From Promethearchaeia archaeon (lineage in GTDB: Archaea; Asgardarchaeota; Lokiarchaeia; Sigyniarchaeales; SOKP01): a stretch of DNA of 64,000 bases. A model generated the notes under the pieces. That model worked only from the letters and a program-made list of their open reading frames with translations. It did not search any database and was not told where the DNA came from. The position numbers and the translations under genes are program-made. The stretch covers positions 124,001 through 188,000 of the forward strand of contig JAHQWL010000040.1 in the NCBI GenBank assembly GCA_029856155.1, given 5' to 3'. This document shows positions 1 to 8,871 of the stretch, piece by piece. Position 1 is the first letter of the stretch. Each line of letters begins with the position of its first letter.

Positions 1-691
1 CTACATCATAGACAATTAAATCTTCATGCAAAAATTCTTCAGGTATTGGTGATATATTTACATTTGGATACATACCAACTGGAGTTGCATTAATAATAAT
101 ATCGGCTTTTTTAGATTCATCTTTTAAAACATTATTACTCATTTGCTTCGCTTCAACATTTATCCCACTATATTTTTTAATTTGATTAGAAAGTTTCAAT
201 GCTCGTTTTTCAGTTCTATTTACTATAACTAATTTGTTAACTTGTTCTGCCATTATATAGCTTAAAGCTCTTGCTGCTCCACCAGCTCCTAATAATAAGA
301 CATTTTTTCCTGAAATTTTGTACCCTGCATTTAATAGTGCTCTCATAGCTCCTTCCGCATCTGTATTTTTCCCAGTTAAGTACCCCTTATCATTTTTTAT
401 TGCATTTACGGCTCCAATTTTCTTTGTAATAGGATCAATTTCATCTAAATATTTCATTATTTTTTGCTTAAAAGGAATTGTCACATTAATTCCGATGATA
501 TTAAATGTTTTAATTCCCTTCACAGCAAGCTTCAAATTAGAAGGAAAAATATTGAATGCTAAATAAATATAATCAAGGTGTAATTCACGTATCGCAGTAT
601 TATGCATAATTGGACTCATAGAATGTTCAATTGGATACCCAATAATACATAGAACTTTTGTATGAGCAGTAACAAAATCCTTGTCGATCAT
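1..691 (-). CDS. aroE: Shikimate dehydrogenase, C-terminus cut by the window edge
   Basis: NADP-dependent reduction of 3-dehydroshikimate to shikimate in aromatic amino acid synthesis. The minus-strand reading starts at ATG 691-689 and stays open to base 1. It shows the substrate-binding N-terminal motif GYPIEHSMSPIMHN, the glycine-rich nucleotide loop LLLGAGGAARALS, and the family signature INATPVGM near the window edge. About 230 residues of a roughly 270-residue family are present. The gene is followed at 26 nt by a left-handed beta-helix gene on the same strand. Other shikimate genes (aroK at 2108, aroD at 6032) are nearby but not in one operon. Confidence 0.93.
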   Translation of the reverse strand, partial: MIDKDFVTAHTKVLCIIGYPIEHSMSPIMHNTAIRELHLDYIYLAFNIFPSNLKLAVKGIKTFNIIGINVTIPFKQKIMKYLDEIDPITKKIGAVNAIKNDKGYLTGKNTDAEGAMRALLNAGYKISGKNVLLLGAGGAARALSYIMAEQVNKLVIVNRTEKRALKLSNQIKKYSGINVEAKQMSNNVLKDESKKADIIINATPVGMYPNVNISPIPEEFLHEDLIVYDV

Positions 692-716
692 ATTAATTAT
701 TTAAGATATATTTGCC

Positions 717-1337
717 TTAATCTATTATCTCATCATCAAAATGGCTCTCAAATTCTTTTGAGCGAACCATCGTAACTTGTCTATATCTTTCAAAGCGATT
801 CTCCCATTTTGCATCAGCATTAAACGCAATCTTAGCAAATTCAATTGATTTTATTGCTTTAATCAATCCTTCTTTCTCTTTAGGACTATAAATTCTAATA
901 GGATCTCCAATAGCTATGTTATTTGGAGGAATAAAAGAATTTGCGGGAACAACTGTATTTGCATGAACAAAAGCCCCAACGGCTATTGCGGCACCAGATT
1001 GAACAATAGCACCTTGTAAAACAGTGGCCCCCGTTGCTACATATGAATTAGACTCAACCTCACAACCAATAAGAGTTGATTGTGGTGAGACAAAAACATG
1101 AGCCCCAATTATTACTGGATGCTCGCGATTTCCCGATGCTGTAGCTCTAAGAACAGCATTTTCACATATTATTGAGCATTCACCAATTTCGATCTTAGAA
1201 CCTTCTGAATCAAGGACAGAACCGTACATTATCCTTGAATCTTTTCCAATCAAAATATTACCTATAACTGCTGCTGTGGGTGCTATAAATACAGAGGAAT
1301 CAAATTTAGGTTCGAAACCCCGATGTTTTATTATAAT
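717..1337 (-). CDS. Gamma-carbonic anhydrase-like left-handed beta-helix protein, probable ATT start
   Basis: Hexapeptide-repeat protein of the gamma-carbonic anhydrase/acyltransferase superfamily, with [LIV]-G-x4 turns through residues ~15-145 and a helical C-terminal tail. The first TTG (1253) would delete the typical first coil. Reading upstream in frame gives FEPKFDSSVFIAPTAAVIG, the usual family N-terminus, with no ATG, GTG or TTG before an in-frame stop. A GGTGA Shine-Dalgarno (1348-1344) lies 6 nt before ATT 1337-1335, so I place the start there (206 aa). The next codons, ATA, are also possible. I do not see the full three-histidine zinc set, so catalysis is unproven. It lies downstream of no obvious partner and precedes aroE. 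Confidence 0.72.
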   Translation of the reverse strand: MIIKHRGFEPKFDSSVFIAPTAAVIGNILIGKDSRIMYGSVLDSEGSKIEIGECSIICENAVLRATASGNREHPVIIGAHVFVSPQSTLIGCEVESNSYVATGATVLQGAIVQSGAAIAVGAFVHANTVVPANSFIPPNNIAIGDPIRIYSPKEKEGLIKAIKSIEFAKIAFNADAKWENRFERYRQVTMVRSKEFESHFDDEIID

Positions 1338-1497
1338 TCTCTTTCACCTTATATTATTTTCAACGGATTTTGATTACTTACTAATTTTTTATTATTTAAG
1401 AGTTTTATAGGAAAATTTGATAATATTCAAATTAAAACTATTTAATAAGTTAAAAATTAAAATAATTAATAATTCAAACTAATAAAATGATATTAGA

Positions 1498-2061
1498 ATG
1501 AAAAAAGTAGACTTAAGTCCAAAAATCTCAACTTTTCCTATGCCCGTGGCAGTTATTTCTGTAGGAACAGGCGAAGACGCTAATTTAATAACATTAGCAT
1601 ATGTAGGAAAAGTTTGCTTTGAACCTCCTATTATTGCTATTTCTATACAACCTAAGCGACATTCTTTTCATTTAATTGAAAAACACAGTGAATTTGTTAT
1701 TAATTATCCGACCCTAGACCAATTAAGAGAAACTGATTATTGTGGAACACGTTCTGGAAGAGAAGTTAATAAATGGAAAAAATTAAATCTAACAAAGCAA
1801 GATGCTTCTGTTGTAAAAATTCCAATGGTAAAAGAGTTTCCATGGAACATGGAATGTAAAGTTATTAAAAGAATAGAACTTGGTTCACATATATGTTATT
1901 TTGGTAAAGTTGTTGCTACACATTCTGATCCTATCTATGTAAAAAATGAAGCTTTGGATCCAGGAAAATTTAACTTTCCCGCATATATATCAGGTAACTA
2001 CCTTGAATTAAAAAAAGGTGTTTTAGAAAAACATGGATTTACATTAGAATCATCATTCTAA
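1498..2061 (+). CDS. Flavin reductase-like FMN-binding protein
   Basis: A 187-residue protein of the flavin reductase/flavoredoxin split-barrel family. It probably binds FMN and passes electrons from a pyridine nucleotide or ferredoxin to flavin or another acceptor. The N-terminal MPVAVISVGTGEDANLIT segment, the following PPIIAISIQP strand and the HSFHLIEKHSEFVINYP stretch are typical of the fold. The C-terminal part (about residues 120-170) carries the usual second barrel half. It precedes aroK by 46 nt on the same strand, so the two may share a transcript. The substrate cannot be read from the sequence. Confidence 0.82.
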   Translation: MKKVDLSPKISTFPMPVAVISVGTGEDANLITLAYVGKVCFEPPIIAISIQPKRHSFHLIEKHSEFVINYPTLDQLRETDYCGTRSGREVNKWKKLNLTKQDASVVKIPMVKEFPWNMECKVIKRIELGSHICYFGKVVATHSDPIYVKNEALDPGKFNFPAYISGNYLELKKGVLEKHGFTLESSF

Positions 2062-2107
2062 AAAGACATGTATAAAGCACTCAATAAAATAATGAATGTA
2101 ATTTAAT

Positions 2108-2638
2108 ATGCTTAAAGATTCCATTGCTCTTATTGGTTTTATGGCTACTGGAAAAACAACCGTAGGCAAAGCGTTAACTAAATATCTTGGTGATGATTAT
2201 CAATTTATTGAAACAGATCAGCTTATAATTCAAAAAATTGGTAAAACAATTCCACAAATATTTGATGAAGATGGAGAAAGCAAATTTAGAGAATATGAAA
2301 GTTCTGTGTGTGAGAAAGTTTCTGAATTACACAAAGTAGTGATTTCATGTGGGGGTGGCGTAGTTTTGAATAAGAGTAATATTGACAATTTAAAGAAAAA
2401 CAGTTATATTGTCTTATTAAAAGCTAATTTAGAGGAAATTTATAAGAGATCAAAAAAAAACGGAGTAGAAATAAGGCCAATCATTAATAAAGAAGATTTT
2501 AAAAGAGAAATAAAAAAAATTCAAAATATTCGAAAATCCAATTATGAAGAAGCGGCAGAAATTGTTATTGATACAACTAAAAAAAAAGTGAAGCAAATTG
2601 TAAGAGAGATTGTTATAAAAACCCACTTAAAAACCTAA
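2108..2638 (+). CDS. aroK: Shikimate kinase, bacterial AroK type
   Basis: ATP-dependent phosphorylation of shikimate to shikimate 3-phosphate. The 176-residue protein has a P-loop GFMATGKTTVG at residues 10-20, the shikimate-binding Asp in FIETDQLI, the arginine of FREYE, and the glycine-rich SCGGGVVL segment: the NMP-kinase-fold AroK plan. Many archaea use an unrelated GHMP-family shikimate kinase instead, so this copy points to bacterial ancestry (established for the family; transfer here is inference). It follows the flavin reductase gene by 46 nt. aroE and aroD are encoded within 6 kb on the other strand. Confidence 0.92.
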   Translation: MLKDSIALIGFMATGKTTVGKALTKYLGDDYQFIETDQLIIQKIGKTIPQIFDEDGESKFREYESSVCEKVSELHKVVISCGGGVVLNKSNIDNLKKNSYIVLLKANLEEIYKRSKKNGVEIRPIINKEDFKREIKKIQNIRKSNYEEAAEIVIDTTKKKVKQIVREIVIKTHLKT

Positions 2639-2696
2639 ATTTATATAAATATAATCTACAAATTATGTAAAATAATTTAAATAGAGTTAGGCTAAT

Positions 2697-2896
2697 ATGG
2701 CTGATTATAAAAGAGTAAAATGTCCTAAATGCGGAAATGATAATCCACGGATGCTTCATGAAGAACCGGATAAGAGTATTGTACTTTACTATAGTATAAG
2801 TATCGCTTTTTCAGCATACTGCTAACGCAGGGTACTCCGGTTTATGCAAAAAACATGAAGTGTGGAGGATGCGGAAATCTTTTTAAAAAGGAGTAA
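2697..2896 (+). CDS. Small two-CXXC zinc-ribbon protein, gene split by a 29-nt BHB intron
   Basis: Exons 2697-2797 and 2827-2896 join to a 56-residue protein with CPKCGN near the N-terminus and CGGCGN near the C-terminus, spaced as in a TFIIS-like zinc ribbon. Without splicing the frame stops at TAA 2823-2825 and the second cysteine pair is out of frame. Removing 2798-2826 gives LYYSMQGTPVYAK across the junction and restores one continuous frame. A TFIIS-like role in transcription or in a ribonucleoprotein is possible from the fold, but no specific function can be assigned. It stands alone between aroK and a broken receiver gene. Confidence 0.78.
2798..2826 (+). other. BHB intron in the zinc-ribbon mRNA (29 nt)
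   Basis: Central helix UAGU (2792-2795) pairs with GCUA (2821-2824), one pair being G-U. Bulges are AUA (2796-2798) and ACG (2825-2827), and cutting each after its second base gives this intron. The inner stem is AGUAU...AUACU (2799-2803 with 2816-2820), extended by GCU/AGC with one bulged C. The outer exon helix is weak. The length is 2 mod 3, exactly what is needed to join the frames. Confidence 0.75.
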
Positions 2897-2986
2897 TTCA
2901 TCAAAGAAAAATATCTATTTTTCAATTTTCTTATTTTTTAATTTTCATTTCTTAGAATTAAAAATAGAATAAGGGGGATTAAAATA

Positions 2987-3138
2987 TTGAAACCTATTTT
3001 GATTGTTGAAGATAACGAGGAAAATATGTATTTTTTGAATTATTTTTAGAAAAACATAAATATAGAGAATTTCAAGCTTGGATTGGTTATAATGGCTTAA
3101 AGACTACCCTAAAAGATAGATTCTGTTCTTTACATTAA
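2987..3138 (+). pseudogene. Response-regulator receiver fragment, frameshifted
   Basis: After a strong AAGGGGG ribosome site, TTG 2987 begins KPILIVEDNEENMYFLNYF, the first strand and acidic pocket of a CheY-like receiver domain. The frame stops at TAG 3047. Shifting by one base in the preceding T-run continues with LEKHKYREFQAWIGYNGLK, as expected for receiver helix 1 and strand 2, then stops at 3136-3138 after about 50 residues of a usual 120. The conserved phosphorylation Asp and everything after it are missing, so this is a decayed remnant. Its 3' end overlaps the end of the GH57 gene on the other strand. Confidence 0.7.
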
Positions 3139-4335
3139 AGATAAAACAATCTTGTTCTGTGCTTTTAGCATATCTTTCATTATGAGTTCCATAGCCTCTT
3201 TAATATCTGGATTATCTTCAGGAATACTACGCTTTGCATTCACACTTGCCATTAAGACTTCATTTAATCCGCGTAAAATCATATCAGGGCTGTACCAGGG
3301 GCGTTTCGATGCCCACCATTGCTGACAGCTGTGAATTCCACGATCCAACAAGTTTCTTGCATTATCAAATATTCTTTTCTTCTCTTCATTCATACCATCG
3401 CGATATTTTGCTGCTAAATGAATTAATGTAAGGGCGTACATGAAAAATCTATGTTGTTCTATATGAATTTCATTATTTGGGTCGAGCCATAAAGGGAACG
3501 GGATGTCACTAGCAATATCGTAGGGCATTGTGGACCAACTAGAATCTCGTGGAACCTGAGTAAACCCTTTAGGAAATTTATCCACTATTTCCGAAACGGT
3601 ACATAATTTCACATCGTCTCTATGCGGTAGAGCTTGAAAAAGAGGTATGAGGAAGTCCTTTATTGCGTGTTTTACGTGATGCCCAAAAGTTTCACCGTCC
3701 ATCGCAAGGAGACTATATGTGTCCTCAGGACTATTCGTATATTTTAACCTATTGGTAAAAGCATCTATATTGTTAATCTTATCAAAAGCGCAGTCAATTG
3801 ATGTATAATCATCTCTAAACAGCACTCTTAATCCATTTGGATGCACGGATATATGGTTTGTAGGGAATTCTGGCAATGTATTAGCAATACCGCTCATGAT
3901 CATCCAATCAAAACCCTCCTTCTTGACGGTTTTAAACACCTCTTCTGAAACAGCCATTTCGGGTGGAAAAAAACCACGAGGTTTAAAAAGCTTCCCGAAA
4001 AATTGTTCGTTAGTTTCATTATTGAGTTGTATCTGACGCCTTATTTCGGGCTCGGGAATAAGGGGGAGTAAAGGGTGAAATTTACCCGAACCTGTAAATT
4101 CAATTTGCCCTCTAGATGCCAATGTAGTAATTGATCCTATTAGATCATCATAACCATAATCATGTAATTGCTCAGTCAATGTTCCATTTATGTTTAACGT
4201 AATCTTAGCTTCTGGATGATCTCGTAAAGCCTCAATTATCGGCTTGTACGATTCTTTCACGATTTGTTTTATTACCAAAGGAATTTGCACAGGTGGTTGG
4301 TAAATATGAAATAAAAAAGCGAAATAAACTACCAT
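3130..4335 (-). CDS. Glycoside hydrolase family 57 protein
   Basis: A 401-residue GH57 (beta/alpha)7-barrel enzyme acting on alpha-glucans such as starch or glycogen-like polymers. The N-terminal FHIYQPPV motif, FTGSGKFHPLLPLIP, FFPPEMAVS (region of the catalytic Glu) and AMDGETFGHH (region of the catalytic Asp) appear in the family order. No signal peptide is evident, so it probably acts inside the cell. GH57 covers amylases, amylopullulanases, 4-alpha-glucanotransferases and branching enzymes, and the exact activity cannot be fixed here. It is transcribed alone. Confidence 0.87.
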   Translation of the reverse strand: MVVYFAFLFHIYQPPVQIPLVIKQIVKESYKPIIEALRDHPEAKITLNINGTLTEQLHDYGYDDLIGSITTLASRGQIEFTGSGKFHPLLPLIPEPEIRRQIQLNNETNEQFFGKLFKPRGFFPPEMAVSEEVFKTVKKEGFDWMIMSGIANTLPEFPTNHISVHPNGLRVLFRDDYTSIDCAFDKINNIDAFTNRLKYTNSPEDTYSLLAMDGETFGHHVKHAIKDFLIPLFQALPHRDDVKLCTVSEIVDKFPKGFTQVPRDSSWSTMPYDIASDIPFPLWLDPNNEIHIEQHRFFMYALTLIHLAAKYRDGMNEEKKRIFDNARNLLDRGIHSCQQWWASKRPWYSPDMILRGLNEVLMASVNAKRSIPEDNPDIKEAMELIMKDMLKAQNKIVLSLM

Positions 4336-4441
4336 ATAATAATCTAAAACTCCTACTTTTTTTAATCTTTTTAGGTTTATTCTTAAAAATTTTAGTAAAT
4401 ATTAATGATTTTAAAGGGTGAGTATATAATATTAGTTGAGT

Positions 4442-5608
4442 TTATATAGTAACATGAATAAATGGAAAAATTAGGTAAAATATATACAAAATGATAATTA
4501 TTAAAATATAGATAAGAACTAGAATAATATATCGTAATTTTTTATTTTTAAAGATAGAGAGAGACTCTATAAACTTTATTGAAATAACTTTTGGAAGGAA
4601 AAATCCTGTATTTAAGTAATAATTCTGAAATTCATCAGGATATTTCTTGTTTAATCTAAGATCCCCAAAATCAGAGTAGAGAATCATAAGAAAGACGAAT
4701 TGTATCCAAGTTACAATGTTTCCTATTCTGACACCATACAAAATAAAAAACGGAAAGGTCATAATTATTATTGCTAAATTTTGCGGATGCCGAATATATT
4801 TATAAACACCTTGTTGAACTAGACTTTTTTCCTTTTTAAGCCAATAGACTAATTGGGCTATTGAAATTGTAAATAGAATTAATCCGGTAAGAAATATAAT
4901 CATTTTAATTATTAAAAATGCTTCAGAGTAAATAAACGAGCAATGTAAATAAGTATTCAACCAGATTGTACTTATATTTAAAACATATGAAGACATGAAA
5001 AGGCTTAAAAAGAGGGTAGGGTCAGCAAAATACCAAGAGATATCATAAAAATAGAAAATAACACATTCTATCCCTATAAAAAACAGCATTGGAGATACTA
5101 TAACAGCAAATACCGAACTAAATAGCACAAAGGAATTAAAAAATTTCAAATATAATTTGTAATACTTTATACTAATTATTATTATGTCGACAAAAATAAT
5201 AATTAACACAAAACCACCAAATCTTACGACTTCTAATTCGAAATCTAAAATACCATAACCTATCAAAATGGAAAGTAAAAACATAATTAAAAACAAAAAA
5301 AGACTTCCGAAAAGTAAATCTATCCCAATTTGAGAGTAAAAATTGGTACCTTTAATCGTCTCCTGTCTAGAGATAAATGTGAATTCTGGATTTTTTTTAT
5401 TTTTATAGAATGTTGGATAGAAAAAAATAAGAAATAAAAATAAAATGCAGATTATGGGAATTATGATAGGATTTAACCTAAAAATTAAAGTGTTTTCTAT
5501 TTTAAATATTATAAAACTTAGCGAAATTGCCCCAATTATTAATTCAAAACAAAATAATATGATTGAAGTATACCATATAATTTTGAATTCAATATGAAAA
5601 ATCTTCAT
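4442..5608 (-). CDS. Polytopic membrane protein with ICMT/phospholipid-methyltransferase-like C-terminus
   Basis: A 388-residue protein with about ten hydrophobic segments. Its last third has GVYKYIRHPQNLAIIIM followed by a membrane segment and KKYPDEFQNYYLNT, which matches the RHP-x-Y/N-L ... (E/D)-x-Y motif of the isoprenylcysteine methyltransferase/PEMT superfamily, SAM-dependent enzymes in membranes. The first two thirds are membrane helices with no motif I recognise. Substrates could be prenylated protein, lipid or quinone. Assignment to the superfamily is moderate; anything narrower would be a guess. Confidence 0.5.
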   Translation of the reverse strand: MKIFHIEFKIIWYTSIILFCFELIIGAISLSFIIFKIENTLIFRLNPIIIPIICILFLFLIFFYPTFYKNKKNPEFTFISRQETIKGTNFYSQIGIDLLFGSLFLFLIMFLLSILIGYGILDFELEVVRFGGFVLIIIFVDIIIISIKYYKLYLKFFNSFVLFSSVFAVIVSPMLFFIGIECVIFYFYDISWYFADPTLFLSLFMSSYVLNISTIWLNTYLHCSFIYSEAFLIIKMIIFLTGLILFTISIAQLVYWLKKEKSLVQQGVYKYIRHPQNLAIIIMTFPFFILYGVRIGNIVTWIQFVFLMILYSDFGDLRLNKKYPDEFQNYYLNTGFFLPKVISIKFIESLSIFKNKKLRYIILVLIYILIIIILYIFYLIFPFIHVTI

Positions 5609-5724
5609 ATTCCTCTTTACATAATTATAAACAAACTAAATAAAAAAAATTTTACTTTGTTTAACATCAAGATATTTAGAAGATAAGAGTTAATTAATAA
5701 AGATTATTATAGAGTTGTGAATAG

Positions 5725-5955
5725 ATGATTAAGAAATTTTATTATGTAGGAGCCGTTATCGGGTTAATTATTGGAATAATATTAGGAGTAGAGGCGGGTA
5801 AATGGATCGGTGGATGTGGGAGTATCCCAGGAGGTACTGGATGTAATTACGCCGCCAATTTTCTTTTAACAGGTATGGTCGTAGGAGCCTTGTTAGGTTC
5901 ATTAGGAGGGATATTAATAAGGAATATTATTTATAAAATAAGATTAAGGTATTAA
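5725..5955 (+). CDS. Small glycine-rich two-helix membrane protein
   Basis: A 76-residue protein with two hydrophobic segments (about 5-25 and 47-68) rich in GxxxG spacing (GAVIGLIIGIILG and GMVVGALLGSLGG) and two cysteines (GGCGS, TGCNY) in the connecting loop. Glycine-zipper packing is likely. I do not recognise a family. ATG follows a purine-rich stretch, and the gene is divergent from the membrane methyltransferase-like gene upstream. Confidence 0.55.
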   Translation: MIKKFYYVGAVIGLIIGIILGVEAGKWIGGCGSIPGGTGCNYAANFLLTGMVVGALLGSLGGILIRNIIYKIRLRY

Positions 5956-6031
5956 AACACAATTTACTTATAGATAATGAACTCATAATAGGAAAAAGGA
6001 ATTATTTATATACCTTAATAATTAGAAAATT

Positions 6032-6784
6032 TTAATGATTATTTGGAAACAAATCATAGATTTCTCTCATTTTATCGATAGTTATTTGTCCGGGAGCTGT
6101 CTTTTCTTCCAAGGACGCGTAGGTTAAAAATGAACCAAGAGAGACGCACATAATACGAGAAAAAATCCCCATGGGGCCCATACAAAACGAGATAAGTTTT
6201 TGTGAAGAATTTGAGAATTGTTTACATAATCTTAAAGGGATTATATTGTCTTCAAAAGTGTGTGCAGTAAATATAACTTTATAGATATAATTTTGATATC
6301 TTTCTGGATCTTGAGCAAACTTCTGAATTACTGTATCATTGAACTTGTGGATAAGGGTGATTGCTTCCTCATATGTTAATGTTCTTTCTAAATTATGGTT
6401 GGAAAAGATAATATTGACCCCTTTTTGGGAAGCTAACTTGATAATTTCGTTTAAAAAACTATAATCGGTATTCATTTCAATGTCAATATAATCTGGTTTA
6501 GGCTCTATAAGCATTTTCAAGATTTTCAAGCGTTCTTTTTGATGGATTTTGAGTTGACCACCTTCAGATGAGTCTCTTAAAGTGAATATAACAGCAGCAT
6601 GAGGATGAATAATATTTAGTAAATCTCTTACGAAATCCACTGAAAAAGTTTTAATATTAGAAATATAATCAAATCTTAATTCAATTAGGTTAGGTTTTGA
6701 TTTTACTGCTTTCTCAATTAATGGCCTAACTTCTTTAATACTTGTATATTTAATAGGTATCGAGATACAAAGATTATATTTCAT
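6032..6784 (-). CDS. aroD: 3-Dehydroquinate dehydratase, type I
   Basis: Class I dehydroquinase of the shikimate pathway, a (beta/alpha)8 barrel that forms a Schiff base with its substrate. The 250-residue protein starts NLCISIPI and carries LIELRFDY (substrate-binding region), VIFTLRDSSEGG, YIDIEMN, IIFSNHN and VIFTAHTFED. The catalytic His is likely the one in IIFSNHNLE, while the Schiff-base Lys is expected in the YKVIFTAH segment. GPMGIFSRIMCVSLGSFLTYA and APGQIT close the family pattern. It begins 28 nt after the adk start on the same strand. Confidence 0.9.
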   Translation of the reverse strand: MKYNLCISIPIKYTSIKEVRPLIEKAVKSKPNLIELRFDYISNIKTFSVDFVRDLLNIIHPHAAVIFTLRDSSEGGQLKIHQKERLKILKMLIEPKPDYIDIEMNTDYSFLNEIIKLASQKGVNIIFSNHNLERTLTYEEAITLIHKFNDTVIQKFAQDPERYQNYIYKVIFTAHTFEDNIIPLRLCKQFSNSSQKLISFCMGPMGIFSRIMCVSLGSFLTYASLEEKTAPGQITIDKMREIYDLFPNNH

Positions 6785-6812
6785 GATTTAGTTCGAATTC
6801 GAAAGAAAAATT

Positions 6813-7466
6813 TTATATTTCTATAATTTTCTTTATATCATCTTCAGTGAAACTCAAAGTATCTGTAGCATCAACTTTTTTTAATTTTCCCCTTTTCTTA
6901 TAATATTTAATTAACGGCTTTGCATTTTTTTCATAAGCGTCTAATCTATTTTTCAATGTCTCTTCATTATCATCAGCTCTTTGCTCAAACTTTATTTCAG
7001 CACCACATTTATCGCAAAAACCTTCTACTTTTGGTGGGAGTGTATATTTATTGTATATTTCCCCACATTTATTACAACCATACCTGCCCAATATTCGCTT
7101 AAATATAATATCTCGGGAAACTTGTAGTAAAAGAAGTAAATCTATTTCAGTTATATCTGTTAATGCTTCTGCTTGAGGTACTGTTCGTGGAAATCCATCA
7201 AGAATAAAACCATTTTTTTTAACATCCTCTCTATTTAACCTTTCCCTAACCATTTCAATAGTAACATTGTCGGGTACTAATTCTCCCTTATCCATATAGC
7301 TTTTTGCTTTTAATCCTAGAGATGTTTCGTTTTTTAGATTTTCCCGAAATATATCTCCAGTACTTATATGAACAATTTCAGGAGCCACTTTTTTAATCTG
7401 TCCTGAAAAGGTGCCTTTTCCCGCTCCAGGTGGTCCAAATAATATTAATTTTTTCATCTTAATCAA
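6813..7466 (-). CDS. adk: Adenylate kinase with zinc lid
   Basis: ATP + AMP to 2 ADP. P-loop FGPPGAGKGT at residues 9-18, STGDIFRE for AMP binding, GFILDGFPRT, and a lid with CNKCGEIYN and CDKCG, a four-cysteine zinc site. At 217 residues it is the long-lid form familiar from bacteria and eukaryotes, rather than the short trimeric archaeal AdkA. In many archaea an adenylate kinase gene sits with secY; here secY is 7 kb away on the other strand, so that linkage is broken. The second methionine (MKKLILFG) is an equally good start. Confidence 0.93.
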   Translation of the reverse strand: MIKMKKLILFGPPGAGKGTFSGQIKKVAPEIVHISTGDIFRENLKNETSLGLKAKSYMDKGELVPDNVTIEMVRERLNREDVKKNGFILDGFPRTVPQAEALTDITEIDLLLLLQVSRDIIFKRILGRYGCNKCGEIYNKYTLPPKVEGFCDKCGAEIKFEQRADDNEETLKNRLDAYEKNAKPLIKYYKKRGKLKKVDATDTLSFTEDDIKKIIEI

Positions 7467-7545
7467 TTAGTTTTATTTATAATCTGTAGATTATTTAATT
7501 GGACATTAATTAAAATTATTTTGCCTAAATATGTTTTAGCAAAAT

Positions 7546-8133
7546 TTATCCAGTAAAATAAGAATTTTCTATTTTTTTTACCAAATATTCAACCAATCTT
7601 TTTTCTCTTGAGCTAAATAGGGTGGTAAAATCTGTTTTTATAGAAGAACCATAATAAGAGTTCCCAAAAAACGTATTTGCTTTTTGTATTGAGTCTATTA
7701 GTAATTTTTTATTTCCTACATGAAGATAAATAGATATATCATTAACAATTAATATTGATGTTGGATTATCATTAAATGATTTTAAAATTTTAAAAGTCTT
7801 TTTATAATTTTTACACGCGTTTTCATAAAGATCTTTAATATTTCTAGCATTAAGGCGTGGTGGGATAATTTCGCCTTTAAAATGAAGGTTATTACATTTA
7901 ACACTATTCTTGTAGAAGTCTTTGATTTTACCTCCAATTTTAATATTGTTAATAATACTATGAGGGGGAGCAAAATCTAATATACTTATATCTTTTAGAT
8001 CAAAATATTTTGATTCTATGAGAAACTGAATAAATTTTGCTGTACAATAAGTCTTTTTAGTGTTAGTTTCTCCGTAAAGTAGAGTATGATGTCCAATACA
8101 TTCTTTATAACTTAAAGATGATTTAAATTTCAT
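7546..8133 (-). CDS. P-loop-like protein with degenerate Walker A
   Basis: A 195-residue protein with LLYGETNTKKTYCTAKFIQFL near the N-terminus (residues 18-38), resembling a Walker A loop in which the usual GK[ST] glycine is replaced by Lys (NTKKT), and ILIVNDISIYL near residue 128, resembling Walker B. The layout suggests a small nucleotide-binding protein of the RecA or AAA type. It is 79 nt upstream of adk and 28 nt downstream of thiW on one strand. No family name is offered. Confidence 0.45.
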   Translation of the reverse strand: MKFKSSLSYKECIGHHTLLYGETNTKKTYCTAKFIQFLIESKYFDLKDISILDFAPPHSIINNIKIGGKIKDFYKNSVKCNNLHFKGEIIPPRLNARNIKDLYENACKNYKKTFKILKSFNDNPTSILIVNDISIYLHVGNKKLLIDSIQKANTFFGNSYYGSSIKTDFTTLFSSREKRLVEYLVKKIENSYFTG

Positions 8134-8161
8134 AAAAATTGTTTAATTTTGTATTTATTTT

Positions 8162-8743
8162 TTAAAAAAAATCCTCCCAGGTGATTTTTGCTTGTTTCAA
8201 GACAATTAGAATTATAAATCCCATTATAGATCCCGGGATACAACTTAATGCAAATAAACTCCAATATGTAAATAAACTCTCAATCGCAAAAATACTTCCA
8301 ATAGGTGCAATTAAATGTCCAATAGTTCCACCTAAAAAGATAGTTCCCAATGGTTCTGTAAAAGCGGCTAATTCAACATATTTAGGATATTTTTTACGTA
8401 AAAGGGAAGAAAAAATTCCAACTATAAATGCTCCAGTTATACCCCCATGAAACGCATGAATAGTCCCAATTCCAATCGAAAAACGAAGGATCGCAATACC
8501 TAATGCTACTATACATGAAAAAGTCAGACCAACCAAAACTCCTGTTATAGCATTAATAAAGTGAGCAAATGGGTTAATCTTTATACCGAAAATATAAAAA
8601 TATCCAAATGGATTTAGGTAACTTAAAACCAATCCAACTGCTATAAAAATTCCTGAAGCTGCGACTTTTCTATTTATACTGGTGTTAAAAAATCGTTTCT
8701 CTTCATTTATTCCTTCTATATTGTTAGGAACTTTCTCACTCAT
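8162..8743 (-). CDS. thiW: ThiW-like ECF transporter substrate-binding (S) subunit
   Basis: A membrane S component that probably captures the thiazole moiety of thiamine and works with an energy-coupling module encoded elsewhere. The 193-residue protein has about six membrane helices. It carries the ThiW-type motif NPFAHFINAITGVLVGL followed by RFSIGIGTIHAFHGG and IAPIGSIF. A cytoplasmic N-terminal tail of about 25 residues precedes the first helix. No thiamine-responsive (THI) box or riboswitch was recognised upstream. Substrate assignment is by family resemblance. Confidence 0.72.
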   Translation of the reverse strand: MSEKVPNNIEGINEEKRFFNTSINRKVAASGIFIAVGLVLSYLNPFGYFYIFGIKINPFAHFINAITGVLVGLTFSCIVALGIAILRFSIGIGTIHAFHGGITGAFIVGIFSSLLRKKYPKYVELAAFTEPLGTIFLGGTIGHLIAPIGSIFAIESLFTYWSLFALSCIPGSIMGFIILIVLKQAKITWEDFF

Positions 8744-8871
8744 TTTTAGATCAGCAGTTTAAATTTATATCTCTTATTAAGTTTCAATAATCTACAAAGT
8801 TCTTTAAAATTTAATCATTTTTTAAATTAATAAATATTTTATCATAATTTTTATCAATAAGCAACTAAATT

